Source of the DNA: Paraburkholderia bryophila
GTDB taxonomy: Bacteria; Pseudomonadota; Gammaproteobacteria; Burkholderiales; Burkholderiaceae
Assembly: GCF_013409255.1 (NCBI RefSeq)
Contig: NZ_JACCAS010000001.1
Span: 1,736,001 to 1,800,000 of the forward strand
Direction of reading: 5' to 3'
DNA: 64,000 bases
The notes under the pieces were generated by a model. The model saw nothing but the letters and a program-made list of their open reading frames with translations, did no database searches and was not told where the DNA came from. Each line of letters starts with the position of its first letter. Positions within the stretch are counted from its first letter, which is position 1. The position numbers were made by a program, and so were the translations under genes. Positions 45,800-55,943 of this stretch are shown in pieces.

Positions 45800-46489
45800 A
45801 TGTACCTTCAAGGCTACGGCCCGCTGCTTCTTAACGGCACCTGGCAAACCGTCAAACTGGCGGTGTTGTCGCTGGCGTTCGCTTTTGTGCTGGGCCTGCT
45901 CGGCGCGGCGGCGAAACTGTCCAAGAACCGTTTCTCTCAGGGCGCTGGCACCGTCTACACGACGCTCGTGCGCGGCGTGCCCGATCTGGTGCTGATGCTG
46001 CTGCTGTTCTATAGCATCCAGATCTGGCTGAACAACCTGACCGACCTGCTCGGCTGGGATCAGATCGATATCGATCCGTTCGTGGCCGGCGTCGCGGTGC
46101 TCGGCTTCATTTACGGCGCGTACTTCACCGAAACCTTCCGCGGCGCGTTTCTCGCGGTGCCGCGCGGCCAGCTCGAAGCGGGCGCGGCCTACGGCATGAC
46201 CGGCTGGCAGGTGTTCACGCGCGTCATGTTCCCGCAGATGATGCGTTTCGCGCTGCCCGGCATCGGCAATAACTGGCAGGTGATGGTCAAGGCCACGGCG
46301 CTGGTGTCGATCATCGGTCTCGCCGACGTCGTCAAGGCGTCGCAGGACGCCGGCAAGGGCACGCTGCGGTTCTTCTTCTTCACCCTGCTCGCAGGGGCGA
46401 TCTATCTCGTCATCACCACAGTGTCCAACTTCGTGCTGATGTACCTCGAAAAGCGTTACTCGACCGGCGTACGAAAGGCGGATCTATGA
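45800..46489 (+). CDS. hisQ: Amino acid ABC transporter permease, HisQ type
   Basis: A 229-residue membrane protein with about five helices, MYLQGYGPLLLNGTWQTVKL at the start and the EAA loop FRGAFLAVPRGQLEAGAAYG. MYLQGYG at 45800 has GAGGA six bases upstream and matches the HisQ length; the frame is open from 45698. It overlaps the next permease start by four bases (ATGA). It pairs with HisM in the inner membrane. Confidence 0.88.
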   Translation: MYLQGYGPLLLNGTWQTVKLAVLSLAFAFVLGLLGAAAKLSKNRFSQGAGTVYTTLVRGVPDLVLMLLLFYSIQIWLNNLTDLLGWDQIDIDPFVAGVAVLGFIYGAYFTETFRGAFLAVPRGQLEAGAAYGMTGWQVFTRVMFPQMMRFALPGIGNNWQVMVKATALVSIIGLADVVKASQDAGKGTLRFFFFTLLAGAIYLVITTVSNFVLMYLEKRYSTGVRKADL

Positions 46490-47199
46490 TCGAGATCATT
46501 CAGGAATACTGGCGCAACTATCTCTATACCGACGGCTACCGCCTCACCGGCGTGGCGATCACGTTGTGGCTGCTGGTGGTGTCGATCGGGCTCGGTTTCT
46601 GCCTGTCGATTCCGCTCGCGGTAGCGCGCGTGTCGAAGAAGAAATGGCTGCGCGGCATGGTTTGGCTCTATACGTACGTGTTCCGCGGCACACCGTTGTA
46701 CGTGCAACTACTGCTCTGCTACACCGGCTTGTATAGCCTCGAGATCGTGCGGAGTCACGAACTCACCAACGCGTTCTTCCGCGACGGCATGCATTGCACG
46801 CTGCTCGCCTTCACGCTGAACACCTGCGCGTACACCACCGAGATTTTCGCCGGCGCGATCAAGGCGACGCCGTACGGCGAGATCGAAGCGGCGCGCGCGT
46901 ACGGCATGTCGTCGTTCACGCTGTACCGGCGCGTGATTCTGCCGTCGGCGCTGCGCCGCGCGCTGCCGTACTACAGCAACGAAGTGATCCTGATGCTGCA
47001 CGCCACCACCGTCGCCTTCACCGCGACCGTGCCGGACATCCTCAAGATCGCGCGCGACGTGAACTCCGCGACCTATCAGTCGTTCAACGCGTTCGGCCTC
47101 GCCGCCCTGCTCTATCTGTGCATTTCTTTCGCGCTCGTGTGGCTGTTCCGCCGCGCCGAGCGCCGCTGGCTCGCGTACCTGCGGCCGCAAGGCAAGTAA
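46486..47199 (+). CDS. hisM: Amino acid ABC transporter permease, HisM type
   Basis: A 237-residue membrane protein with the second permease fold: [20 protein letters not shown] at the start, [20 protein letters not shown], and EAA loop [20 protein letters not shown]. HisM and HisQ form a heterodimer on two HisP ATPases. Start ATG 46486 lies in the ATGA overlap with hisQ. Confidence 0.9.
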   Translation: MIEIIQEYWRNYLYTDGYRLTGVAITLWLLVVSIGLGFCLSIPLAVARVSKKKWLRGMVWLYTYVFRGTPLYVQLLLCYTGLYSLEIVRSHELTNAFFRDGMHCTLLAFTLNTCAYTTEIFAGAIKATPYGEIEAARAYGMSSFTLYRRVILPSALRRALPYYSNEVILMLHATTVAFTATVPDILKIARDVNSATYQSFNAFGLAALLYLCISFALVWLFRRAERRWLAYLRPQGK

Positions 47200-47245
47200 C
47201 CCGGGGCACCGCGCCCTCAGCCAGCCAGCACGCTCAAGGATCCTG

Positions 47246-48025
47246 ATGAACACCAAGAAGCAGAAGCTCTTCGTCGACGAGCTTCACAAACAGTACGGCG
47301 ACAACGAAGTCCTCAAGGGCGTGTCGCTGAAGGCCAATGCCGGCGACGTGATCAGCGTGATCGGTTCGTCCGGTTCGGGCAAGAGCACGATGCTCCGCTG
47401 CATCAACTTTCTCGAACAACCGAACTCGGGCCGCATCTTCGTCGACGGCGAAGAAGTACGCACGAAGCTCGACAAGAACGGCGCGCTGCGCGTGTCCGAC
47501 CCGAAGCAGTTGCAGCGCGTGCGGACCCGTCTGTCGATGGTGTTCCAGCACTTCAACCTGTGGTCGCACATGAACGTGCTCGAGAACATCGTCGAAGCGC
47601 CGATCAACGTGCTGGGCCTGAAGCGCAAGGAAGCCGAAGAACGCGCCCGCGAGTATCTGGAGAAAGTGGGCCTCGCGCCGCGTCTCGAGAAACAGTACCC
47701 GTCGCATCTGTCGGGCGGCCAGCAGCAGCGCGTGGCGATCGCGCGGGCATTGGCCATGCAGCCCGACGTGATGCTGTTCGACGAACCGACCTCCGCGCTC
47801 GATCCCGAACTGGTCGGCGAAGTACTCAAGGTCATGCAGACGCTCGCCGAGGAAGGCCGCACGATGATCGTCGTGACGCACGAAATGGCGTTCGCCCGCA
47901 ACGTCTCGAATCACGTGATGTTCCTGCACCAGGGACGCGTGGAAGAAGAAGGCCATCCGGACGAGGTGTTCAAAAACACCCGCAGCGAACGCCTCAAACA
48001 GTTCCTGTCCGGCAGCCTCAAATAA
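47246..48025 (+). CDS. hisP: Amino acid ABC transporter ATPase, HisP type
   Basis: A 259-residue ABC ATPase: Walker [10 protein letters not shown] (40-48), Q-loop [12 protein letters not shown], signature [18 protein letters not shown], Walker [21 protein letters not shown]-loop [10 protein letters not shown]. The insert after Walker A (about 12 residues including [12 protein letters not shown]) is typical of HisP. It ends the hisJQMP operon, with a terminator about 50 bases downstream. Confidence 0.93.
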   Translation: MNTKKQKLFVDELHKQYGDNEVLKGVSLKANAGDVISVIGSSGSGKSTMLRCINFLEQPNSGRIFVDGEEVRTKLDKNGALRVSDPKQLQRVRTRLSMVFQHFNLWSHMNVLENIVEAPINVLGLKRKEAEERAREYLEKVGLAPRLEKQYPSHLSGGQQQRVAIARALAMQPDVMLFDEPTSALDPELVGEVLKVMQTLAEEGRTMIVVTHEMAFARNVSNHVMFLHQGRVEEEGHPDEVFKNTRSERLKQFLSGSLK

Positions 48026-48073
48026 ACACCGTCGAATAGCCCATCATTTGGGCTGTAGTCAAAGTAGCATTAC

Positions 48074-48098
48074 AGGGCGCTTACGAGCGCCCTTTTTG
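48074..48098 (+). terminator. Terminator of the hisJQMP operon
   Basis: Stem AGGGCGC (48074-48080) and GCGCCCT (48087-48093), loop of six, then TTTTT. Confidence 0.85.
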
Positions 48099-48613
48099 CT
48101 TCGCTGAACTGCGTATTCGGGCCATTTTGGCCGCGAAAACTTGCCCTCTGCCTGTCCTCCGCCCCATCTTTCCGCCCTACTCTGCTGCTTTTCAAGCGTC
48201 AATAGTGGCAATCCTTAACGTTGCTGCCGCCGATCCGTGATTCCCTTATCACGCAAGGGTTTCCACCTTTTTCGAAGCTGTTGCAAACGGTCATTGCGCA
48301 CATTCTTATTGCAATTTGGAGACATCGGTCAGGGCAGGTACTAATTTCTTCTCCCAGTGAAGTGTATTTTTGATAAATTAGTAACCAAAGTAGCAAAACA
48401 AAGTTGATTAAAAGTAGTTTCACTTCAAAGCACAGAGGAGAACCGGTCGGCGAGGGATCGGCATGACGACCAGATAGCCCCAGGCTACACGTCACGGCAG
48501 GAGACCCAATCCACCCGCCAATCTCCCTGGTACCGATTTCTGTTCGGCGCATTTGCGTCCGAACACCATTCGCAGTACTGGGTTTCACTATTTGACAGGG
48601 TATGGAGGAGAAG
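48099..48613. promoter_or_regulatory. Porin upstream region with AT-rich segment
   Basis: About 515 bases. The stretch 48350-48425 is much more AT-rich than anything else in the window and probably contains the porin promoter and activator sites, though no single -35/-10 pair stands out. A seven-base inverted pair TGAAGTG / CACTTCA flanks it at about 48358-48364 and 48421-48427. The frames that cross it are shadows. Confidence 0.5.
48375..48420 (-). promoter_or_regulatory. Candidate OmpR-type boxes upstream of the porin
   Basis: Reading the reverse strand, 48394-48375 is GCTACTTTGGTTACTAATTT, one base short of the E. coli OmpR F1-type site (TTTACTTTTGGTTACATATT). A second, weaker TACTTT word lies at 48417-48412. 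The porin ATG is 193 bases to the right. The match is to memory of the site and short. Confidence 0.35.
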
Positions 48614-49723
48614 ATGAAGAAAGCTTTGCTCGCCGCGGCGCTGATGTCGGCCGGTGTTATTGCGCACGCCCAAAGCAGCGTTACGCTGTACGGCCGCCTG
48701 GATGCAGGTCTGGAGTACATGAGCGGCCTGTCGAACGGCAATGGCGGATCGACGAACCGTTTCAAGGCAGAAAGCGGCGACTGGGGTACCAGCCTGTGGG
48801 GTATGAAGGGCGTTGAGGACATCGGTGGCGGCAACAAGGTGCTGTTCCAGTTGGAAGGCTCCTTCAACACCATGAACGGCACGGGCCCTGGCGGTGGCGG
48901 TCTCTTCAATCGTTGGGCAACGGTCGGCCTGTCGAACGACGCGTACGGTACCTTCACGATGGGCCGTATGCTGTACATCTCCAACGGCGTGTGGGACTTC
49001 GACCCGTTCGGTCAATCGAACTGGTCGTCGGCGTCGCTGGTGCGTGGCCGCAACTGGCCGCAATCGAGCAACAACTTCGCATACCAGTCGCCGAAGATCG
49101 CTGGCTTTGACTTCTACGGTCAATACGCACTGTCGAACGCCACGAGCTGGAACGGTAACAACACGACGGCCCAAGGTCGCGAAGCCGGTGCACAGGTCAC
49201 GTACACGTCCTCGCTGTTCCAGTTGCGCGGCATGTACGACGAAATCCGCAACCCGGCCAACGGCGGTCTCGCCGACCCGTTCAACTTCTCGCGTGAATAC
49301 ACGGGCGCAGCCAACGTTTTCCTCGGCCAGTTCAAGGTTCAGGCCGCGTTCCAGGCAGTGCGCACGGCGGGTGCCAACGGCACCGCGTACGGCACGCCGA
49401 CCACCCTCAATCACGAATGGGGTGGCGTGACGTGGCAAGCTACGCCGGCCGCTGCGCTTATCGGTGCGGTCTATCACGTGAACGCCAACAACGGCGGTGG
49501 CAACGCAACGATCTACACGGTGGGCGGTTCGTACAACCTGTCCAAGCGGACGCTGCTGGACATCCAGGTCGCGACCGTGCGTAACAGCAAGACCGCCAAC
49601 TTCGGTCTCGAAGCGAACGCGGCAGGTGCTGGCGGCGCGACGACGGGTGGTGGCTTCAACGACAACCCGCTGCCGGGTCACCAACAGTCGGGCGTGTACG
49701 CAGGTATTCAACACTCGTTCTAA
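48614..49723 (+). CDS. Major outer membrane porin (OmpC-like)
   Basis: A 369-residue precursor: signal peptide MKKALLAAALMSAGVIAHA, then QSSVTLYGRLDAGLEYMSGL, many amphipathic strands rich in Gly, Asn and Thr, and the terminal GVYAGIQHSF with closing phenylalanine. It forms a 16-strand trimeric pore. Codon choice is strongly biased (for example ACG, GGT, AAC), as for a very highly expressed gene, unlike the porin at 15618-16691. A GGAGGAG site precedes ATG 48614; an ATG at 48602 is in frame but badly placed. Confidence 0.93.
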   Translation: MKKALLAAALMSAGVIAHAQSSVTLYGRLDAGLEYMSGLSNGNGGSTNRFKAESGDWGTSLWGMKGVEDIGGGNKVLFQLEGSFNTMNGTGPGGGGLFNRWATVGLSNDAYGTFTMGRMLYISNGVWDFDPFGQSNWSSASLVRGRNWPQSSNNFAYQSPKIAGFDFYGQYALSNATSWNGNNTTAQGREAGAQVTYTSSLFQLRGMYDEIRNPANGGLADPFNFSREYTGAANVFLGQFKVQAAFQAVRTAGANGTAYGTPTTLNHEWGGVTWQATPAAALIGAVYHVNANNGGGNATIYTVGGSYNLSKRTLLDIQVATVRNSKTANFGLEANAAGAGGATTGGGFNDNPLPGHQQSGVYAGIQHSF

Positions 49724-49733
49724 GCGAACGATA

Positions 49734-49757
49734 GCCCCGGGGGACTTTCTCCGGGGC
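49734..49757 (+). terminator. Possible porin mRNA 3' hairpin
   Basis: GCCCCGG (49734-49740) with CCGGGGC (49751-49757), 11 bases after the porin stop. There is no T run directly after, so it may be an mRNA-stabilising hairpin rather than a terminator. Confidence 0.4.
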
Positions 49758-49930
49758 AGAGTCAGACAGTCTTCAAGAGAATCTTTTTCACGCTGCTGCG
49801 AGAGGCGCGTATCGGTGCGATGTCCGAAAGGGTATCGCACCGTTTTTTATTTCTGCGCGCGATTTTGCCTCAGCCCCGGCGCACCGGTGCGGTGCATTCG
49901 TGGACTAAAGTTGCGAAGCCGAACGCGCGT

Positions 49931-50323
<393 letters not shown>

Positions 50324-50410
50324 CTACGCCGCGCCGGATGCGTTGCGGCAATCCGGCGCGTGCTTCGGGTTTAGCTTAAAGACAAGCGTGCCGCGAGGGT
50401 TCGCTACCGC

Positions 50411-52111
50411 TCACTCCACCGGTTCGGTGTAGCGCGACGTGATCGGATAACGCCAGTCGCGGCCGAACGCACGATGCGTGACGCGAATGCCGATCGGCGC
50501 CTGGCGACGCTTGTACTCGTTGATCTTGATCAGACGCGTGACGCGTTTCACGTCGTCGACCGCGTAACCCGCGGCGATGATTTCGGCGAGCGAGCGGTCC
50601 TCTTCCATGTACATGCGCATGATCGCGTCGAGCACGTCGTACTCGGGCAAGCTGTCCTGGTCGGTCTGGTTGTCGCGCAGTTCCGCCGAGGGCGCGCGCG
50701 TCAGAATCCGCTCGGGAATCACGTCGCGCTTCGTGAACGTGGTGGCCTGGTTGCGGTAGTGGCACAGCTTGTAGACCAGCGTCTTGGCAATGTCTTTGAT
50801 CACCGCGAAGCCGCCGGCCATATCGCCGTACAACGTGCAGTAGCCGACCGCCATCTCGCTCTTGTTGCCGGTGGTCAGCACGATCGAACCGAACTTGTTC
50901 GACAGCGCCATCAGCAGCGTGCCGCGAATGCGGGCCTGAATGTTCTCTTCGGTGGCGTCTTCGGCGCGGCCGGCGAACTCCTCGGCGAGCGAGCCGCGGA
51001 ACGCGTCGAACATCGGCGCGATCGCGATTTCGTCGTAGCGCACGCCGACGCGGCGCGCCATCTCGGCGGCGTCGGTCGTCGAGATGTCCGCCGTGTAGCG
51101 CGACGGCATCATCACCGCGCGCACCCGGTCGGCGCCGAGCGCGTCGCACGCCACCGCCAGCACGAGCGCCGAATCCACGCCGCCCGACAAGCCGATCAAC
51201 GCGCCCGGGAAACCGTTCTTGTTGATGTAGTCGCGCACGCCCATGACGAGCGCGGCATACACCTGCGCTTCGAGCGACAGCTCCGGCGCGACCGCCGTGA
51301 TCAGCGGCCGGCCGCCTTCGAATTCGACGATCGCGGTCGCCTCTTCGAACTGCGGCATCTTGGCCACCAGCGCGCCGTCTGCGTCGAGCACGAACGAACC
51401 GCCGTCGAACACCAGTTCGTCCTGTGCGCCGACCATGTTCACGTAGACCATCGGCAAACCGGTTTCGCGAATCCGCGCGCGCAGAATGTCGAAGCGCACC
51501 GCTTCCTTGTTCAGGTGATACGGCGAGCCGTTCGGAATCAGCAGCACTTGCGCGCCCGCCGCTTTCGCCATTTGCGCCGCCGACGCATGCCATGCGTCTT
51601 CGCAGATCACCACGCCGTACTTCACGCCGTCCAGGTCGAACACGAACGGTTGCGGGTCGGACGCGAAGTAGCGCTTCTCGTCGAACACCTCGGTATTGGG
51701 CAGATCCTGCTTGCGATAGGTGCCGACCACGTCGCCGCCGACGATCAGCGAGGCCGCGTTGAACGTGTCGACCGGCGGCACGCCGCGCTCGATCGGCGCG
51801 TTTGCATTACCATGGCCGTGCGCTGCGCTGTGGGCAACCTCGCGCAGCGGATGGCCGACCAGCACATGCAAGCCGGCGAACGGCTTCAACTGCGTGGCGA
51901 GATCGGCCAGCGCCTCGGCGCTGGCGGTGTAGAACGCGGGACGCAGCAGCAGGTCTTCGGGCGGATAGCCCGATAGCGCGAGTTCAGGCGCGATCAGCAG
52001 CTTCGCACCATCGTTGTGCGCGGCGCGCGCGGCAGCGACAATCTTCGCGACGTTGCCGGCGAAGTCGCCGACAGTGACATTGATTTGAGCAAGAGCGATT
52101 CGGGTCTTCAT
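50411..52111 (-). CDS. nadE: Glutamine-dependent NAD(+) synthetase
   Basis: A 566-residue two-domain enzyme making NAD from nicotinate adenine dinucleotide, ATP and glutamine. The nitrilase-type amidase half carries the triad Glu43 (APELALSGYPPEDLLL), Lys134 (RKQDLPN) and Cys170 (VVICEDAWH). The synthetase half has the P-loop SGGVDS (309-314) and later GDMAGGFAVIKDIAKT, IPERILTRAPSAEL. MKTRIALAQINVTVGDFAGN at 52111 is the family start; the frame runs open to 52225. It is upstream of glnB with a 142-base gap that holds a ten-base-pair hairpin (50330-50360). Confidence 0.93.
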   Translation of the reverse strand: MKTRIALAQINVTVGDFAGNVAKIVAAARAAHNDGAKLLIAPELALSGYPPEDLLLRPAFYTASAEALADLATQLKPFAGLHVLVGHPLREVAHSAAHGHGNANAPIERGVPPVDTFNAASLIVGGDVVGTYRKQDLPNTEVFDEKRYFASDPQPFVFDLDGVKYGVVICEDAWHASAAQMAKAAGAQVLLIPNGSPYHLNKEAVRFDILRARIRETGLPMVYVNMVGAQDELVFDGGSFVLDADGALVAKMPQFEEATAIVEFEGGRPLITAVAPELSLEAQVYAALVMGVRDYINKNGFPGALIGLSGGVDSALVLAVACDALGADRVRAVMMPSRYTADISTTDAAEMARRVGVRYDEIAIAPMFDAFRGSLAEEFAGRAEDATEENIQARIRGTLLMALSNKFGSIVLTTGNKSEMAVGYCTLYGDMAGGFAVIKDIAKTLVYKLCHYRNQATTFTKRDVIPERILTRAPSAELRDNQTDQDSLPEYDVLDAIMRMYMEEDRSLAEIIAAGYAVDDVKRVTRLIKINEYKRRQAPIGIRVTHRAFGRDWRYPITSRYTEPVE

Positions 52112-52201
52112 GGCAGGATCGACAGGCAAGCCGGACGGCTTGCGAGTACCGCGGCTGGTCAGCTCGACGGCAACGGACAAATCGGATAAACGAACGGCGT
52201 A

Positions 52202-53413
52202 GTGCATTGGCACCGCGCGGTTCATTGGGAACAGTCACACAGATTGAACCAGGAACGCTTTGATTATCGCACGGGCATTCTGGCGTCGCCCTCCGAGGTA
52301 GACGCCGCTGAATGGAACGCGCTACTCGCGCAACAATCGCAACCCACGCCGTTTCTGCGGCACGAGTTTCTGAGCGCGCTGCACGCGACTCGCTGCGCGG
52401 TCGCCGATACCGGCTGGTCGCCGCAATTCGTCACGCTCACCGATCCGCGCACGGACAAGCTCGCGGCCGCCGCGCCGGTGTACCTGAAGGGACACTCGTA
52501 CGGCGAGTACGTGTTCGACTGGGCGTGGGCCGACGCGTACAAACGCAACGGCTTGCCGTATTACCCGAAGCTGCTGTGCGCGGTGCCGTTCACGCCGGTG
52601 CAGGGCAACCGCCTGTTGTCGGCGGACCCGCACGCGTTGCGGCATCTCGCGGCCACCTTGATGGCGTTCGCCGAGCAGGCCGACGTGTCGTCGCTGCACG
52701 TGCTGTTTCCGACTGAAGCGGAAGGCGCCGCGCTGACCGACATGGGCATGATGCAGCGCGAAGGCGTGCAGTTTCATTGGCTGAACGACGGCTATCGCGA
52801 CTTCGAGGATTTCCTGTCGACGCTCGAACAGAAGAAGCGCAAGAACATTCGCGCCGAGCGTCGCAAGGTGCAGGAAGCCGGCGTGACGATGCGGCGAATT
52901 CGCGGCGAGGACATTCAGGACGCGGACTGGCGCTTCTTCAGCAAGTGTTATCGGCAGACGTATCGCGAGCATTTTTCGAGTCCGTATCTGAACCTCGATT
53001 TCTTCCGCACGATCGGCGCGTCGATGCCCGAGAACCTGCTGCTCGTGATCGCCGAATACGAAGGCAAGCCGATCGCGAGTTCGCTCGTGGTGTATCAGCG
53101 CGACGCCAAAACCGGCGGCACGCTGTACGGCCGCTACTGGGGCGCGCTCGAACATGTGCCGTGCCTGCACTTCGAGACGGCGTACTACCAGCCGCTGGAG
53201 TTCTGCATCGAAGAGAAGCTGGGCGCGTTCGAAGGCGGCGCCCAGGGCGAGCACAAGATGGCGCGCGGCTTTCTGCCCACGGTCACACGCTCGGCGCACT
53301 GGCTCGCGCATCCGGCCTTTGCCGATGCCGTCGGTCAGTTTCTCGACAACGAAAAGAACAGCATCCACGCCTACGTGGATGAGCTGCGCGAACACAATCC
53401 GTTCAAAGGCTGA
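52202..53413 (+). CDS. COG3146 (DUF482) GNAT/FemAB-like acyltransferase
   Basis: A protein of about 390-403 residues of the peptidogalycan-biosynthesis/DUF482 group, a double-GNAT fold: FLRHEFLSALHATRCAVADT, APVYLKGHSYGEYVFDWAWA, KKRKNIRAERRKVQEAGVTM, MARGFLPTVTRSAHWLAHPA. The acyl donor and target are unknown; relatives act on wall or lipid precursors. The start is unclear: GTG 52202 or TTG 52244 (NQERFDYRTG follows) are both in frame and neither has a good ribosome site. It diverges from nadE and is followed after 9 bases by the GIY-YIG gene. Confidence 0.78.
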   Translation: MHWHRAVHWEQSHRLNQERFDYRTGILASPSEVDAAEWNALLAQQSQPTPFLRHEFLSALHATRCAVADTGWSPQFVTLTDPRTDKLAAAAPVYLKGHSYGEYVFDWAWADAYKRNGLPYYPKLLCAVPFTPVQGNRLLSADPHALRHLAATLMAFAEQADVSSLHVLFPTEAEGAALTDMGMMQREGVQFHWLNDGYRDFEDFLSTLEQKKRKNIRAERRKVQEAGVTMRRIRGEDIQDADWRFFSKCYRQTYREHFSSPYLNLDFFRTIGASMPENLLLVIAEYEGKPIASSLVVYQRDAKTGGTLYGRYWGALEHVPCLHFETAYYQPLEFCIEEKLGAFEGGAQGEHKMARGFLPTVTRSAHWLAHPAFADAVGQFLDNEKNSIHAYVDELREHNPFKG

Positions 53414-53422
53414 AGCGCATTT

Positions 53423-53746
53423 ATGGCGTGGTTTCTTTATCTGCTCGAATGTTCGGACGGCAGCGTCTACACCGGCATTGCCACCGACGTCCAGGCGCGT
53501 TTCGACAAACACGTGAGCGGCATGGGCGCGCGTTATACGCGTTCGCGCAAGCCGGTGCAGGTGCTGGCGTCGTTCGAGCTGGCGGATCGGTCGAGCGCGT
53601 CGCGCGCCGAGTATTGGGTCAAGCGGCTGACGCCGCCGGAGAAGCGGGCACTGGCGGCGGGGGTGCGCACGCTTGACTCGGTAGTGCCCGTAGTGCCGGT
53701 GGTCGAGACCGTGGAAGAAAGCGAGCCGGAGGACGGCGCGTCCTGA
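53423..53746 (+). CDS. GIY-YIG nuclease-family protein (YhbQ/UPF0213-like)
   Basis: A 107-residue protein with a minimal GIY-YIG domain: FLYLLECSDGSVYTGIATDV (the -YL- and -YTG- motifs, catalytic Tyr), Arg in VQARFDKHVSGMGARYTR, and Glu in RAEYWVKRLTPPEKR. YhbQ-like proteins may act on DNA ends; their substrate is unsettled. A valine/acidic tail follows. It starts nine bases after the COG3146 stop. Confidence 0.88.
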   Translation: MAWFLYLLECSDGSVYTGIATDVQARFDKHVSGMGARYTRSRKPVQVLASFELADRSSASRAEYWVKRLTPPEKRALAAGVRTLDSVVPVVPVVETVEESEPEDGAS

Positions 53747-53828
53747 ACGTTTGCGCCGCGCGTTCGCTTCACGCTGCTTATGGCCTCGTCACCGGCCAGA
53801 TCCGAACCGCCCCATCGGCTCGCATGCC

Positions 53829-55943
53829 CTACCCCCGCGCTTCCCGCATCCGCTCCGTCAGCAGTCTTTGCATCAACGCAAGTTGTCCCACCGCGTCCGC
53901 TTCCAGCGACGTCAACCCGTCGCGCGCCGGCAGTTCATGGCGAACCGGTCGCAACGTCCGGTTCAACGCGGCGTCGATCTCCTCGCTCACGCTGTCCACC
54001 CACACGCCGAGTTCGTCGTGCGTATCCGCCGTATCGCGCCGGTTCGTGCTGAGCCGAAGTTGCGTCGCGGTCCCGGCCATTCTGCGCAACAGGCTGAGCA
54101 CGGTCAGCGTGACCGTATCGACCATCGAATCTTCTAGCTTCTCCAGCCGAATCCGGCCGACGGCCTCCTCCGCGTTATTGCTGGAGAGGCCGGCGGCCCG
54201 GCGCAAGCGCTCCATGTCCTTATCGCTCTGTCCGACCGATGCCAGCGCGGCCCGCAGATACGCGAGATTGGCGCGCACCGCGTCGTTCAGATACGCACGG
54301 TAGTCGGCTTTTTCGCGGGTCGGCCACAGATAGAACGTGGCCAGCAGCGCCAGCACGCAGCCGAGCACGTTGTTGCCGAGCCGCGTGAGCGCGTACGCGA
54401 ATTCGCTGGCGCCGGGCGTCGCGAAGTCGGCGACCAGCACGAAGGTCGGCGTCAGGAACAGCACGAACAGGCTGTAGCTGACCGGACGCAACGCCATGGT
54501 CGCCATCACCAGCGGAAACACCGCGAGCGAAATGCCGAGCGGCGAATGAATCGCGTAACCGATTCCCGCCGCCAGCACGCCGCCGACGATGCTGCCCGCC
54601 ACGCGCTCGATACTGCGCGGCCAGGTCGCCGCGATCGACGGTTGCAGAATCAGCAGCGTCGCCATGGTGGCCCAGTAGCCGAACGGCAACCCGAGCGCGC
54701 GGATCACGAGAAAGCCCGTGGTGGTCGTCACGCCGACGCGCGCTGCATGCCGCAAGCCGACCGATTCGATCGACAGATTCGCTTTGAGCGTCGCCATGAT
54801 TCGCGTCGACAGCCTGAGCGCGCTGGCCTGCCAGGTTTCGGGCTCGGCGAAGGCCGGCGCGAAATCGACCAGTTCGAAGCCGGACTTCAGCTTCACCGGT
54901 TCCAGCAACGCGGTTTCGAGCCGCCCGGCCAGACGTCGCAAGCGTAGCTGCAAACGGGCGAGGTGCGCCCATTGCGCGTCGCCGGCGGCCGTGCCGGTGC
55001 CGCGCAGCACGTTGCCGATCGCCGTCAGCAGTCTGGCCGCGCGGCGCACGCGCCAGGCGTCGTCCGGCACCCGTTCGCACGCGCCCGACACGGCGATCAG
55101 ATAGGCGAACAAGGCTTCGCCGTCGGTCAGCAACGCGAGCAGCGTGTCGTAGGTGTCGCGCCCGCCCGTTCTCGAGGCCGGCACCTTCGCGAGGATCTTG
55201 CGCGAGCGTTCGAGTGCGGCGCGCGCATCGGCGCGGAATTTCGCCGCATGCGTGGCCCATTCGCTCGGCGGCGCATGGCGTTCGAGAAGACGCGCGCTAT
55301 CCAGCGCGATGTCCGCCAGCCGCAGATAAACGGTGCGCAGCGACGCGCGGCTCGCGCCGAACGGATGAATCCGCCAGACGGTCAGGCTCAACCCCACCGC
55401 GAACAGGCAGCCGATCAGATAAACGCCGAGAAACGCGAGGCCGGCGCGCCGATCGTGCATCGGCCGGTCGACCATCACGACGCAGGCGGTCGCGGCCAGA
55501 ATCGTCACTTGCGAAGCAGCCGCGCCCCAGATCCGGCCGAACGCGCCGAGACTCGTGAACAGCAGCAGCGCGATGGCCGCGCACAGCGTGCCCGCGCTCG
55601 AGGCGAGCGCGGTGAGGCCGCCGCACAGCGTGGACAGCAGCGCGAAGCCCATCATCGAAGCGAAGCGCGCGCGATTGGAGCCGCCCGCGTCGGCGAGGCA
55701 GGTCCAGAACGCGCCGATCGCGGCCCATGCGAACGCCGGTTCATGCAGCAGATTGCCGAGCGCGAGCATCGCGGTCGACGCACAGGCCGCCCTCAAGCCC
55801 TCCGAAAGACTGGCCTCGCTCGTCGCGAACGACACCATCCATACCGGCCGCTTGCGGTAGATCGCGGTGCCGATAGCGTAAAGCCCGCTCGACCAGCGTT
55901 GCGGCCATGAGGATGACGACGGGTTGGACTTGCGATTCAGCAT
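53829..55943 (-). CDS. FUSC-family membrane protein (aromatic-acid-type efflux permease)
   Basis: A 704-residue protein with two clusters of about five to six membrane helices: residues 45-170 (ALGNLLHEPAFAWAAIGAFW, ATACVVMVDR) and 405-530 (GVTTTTGFLVIRALGLPFGY, PVSYSLFVLFLTPTFVLVAD, VLGCVLALLATFYLWP), each followed by a cytosolic helical region. This is the FUSC/YccS-AaeB architecture, proposed to export aromatic acids or similar. An adaptor gene (AaeA) is absent. It reads toward the GIY-YIG gene. Confidence 0.82.
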   Translation of the reverse strand: MLNRKSNPSSSSWPQRWSSGLYAIGTAIYRKRPVWMVSFATSEASLSEGLRAACASTAMLALGNLLHEPAFAWAAIGAFWTCLADAGGSNRARFASMMGFALLSTLCGGLTALASSAGTLCAAIALLLFTSLGAFGRIWGAAASQVTILAATACVVMVDRPMHDRRAGLAFLGVYLIGCLFAVGLSLTVWRIHPFGASRASLRTVYLRLADIALDSARLLERHAPPSEWATHAAKFRADARAALERSRKILAKVPASRTGGRDTYDTLLALLTDGEALFAYLIAVSGACERVPDDAWRVRRAARLLTAIGNVLRGTGTAAGDAQWAHLARLQLRLRRLAGRLETALLEPVKLKSGFELVDFAPAFAEPETWQASALRLSTRIMATLKANLSIESVGLRHAARVGVTTTTGFLVIRALGLPFGYWATMATLLILQPSIAATWPRSIERVAGSIVGGVLAAGIGYAIHSPLGISLAVFPLVMATMALRPVSYSLFVLFLTPTFVLVADFATPGASEFAYALTRLGNNVLGCVLALLATFYLWPTREKADYRAYLNDAVRANLAYLRAALASVGQSDKDMERLRRAAGLSSNNAEEAVGRIRLEKLEDSMVDTVTLTVLSLLRRMAGTATQLRLSTNRRDTADTHDELGVWVDSVSEEIDAALNRTLRPVRHELPARDGLTSLEADAVGQLALMQRLLTERMREARG

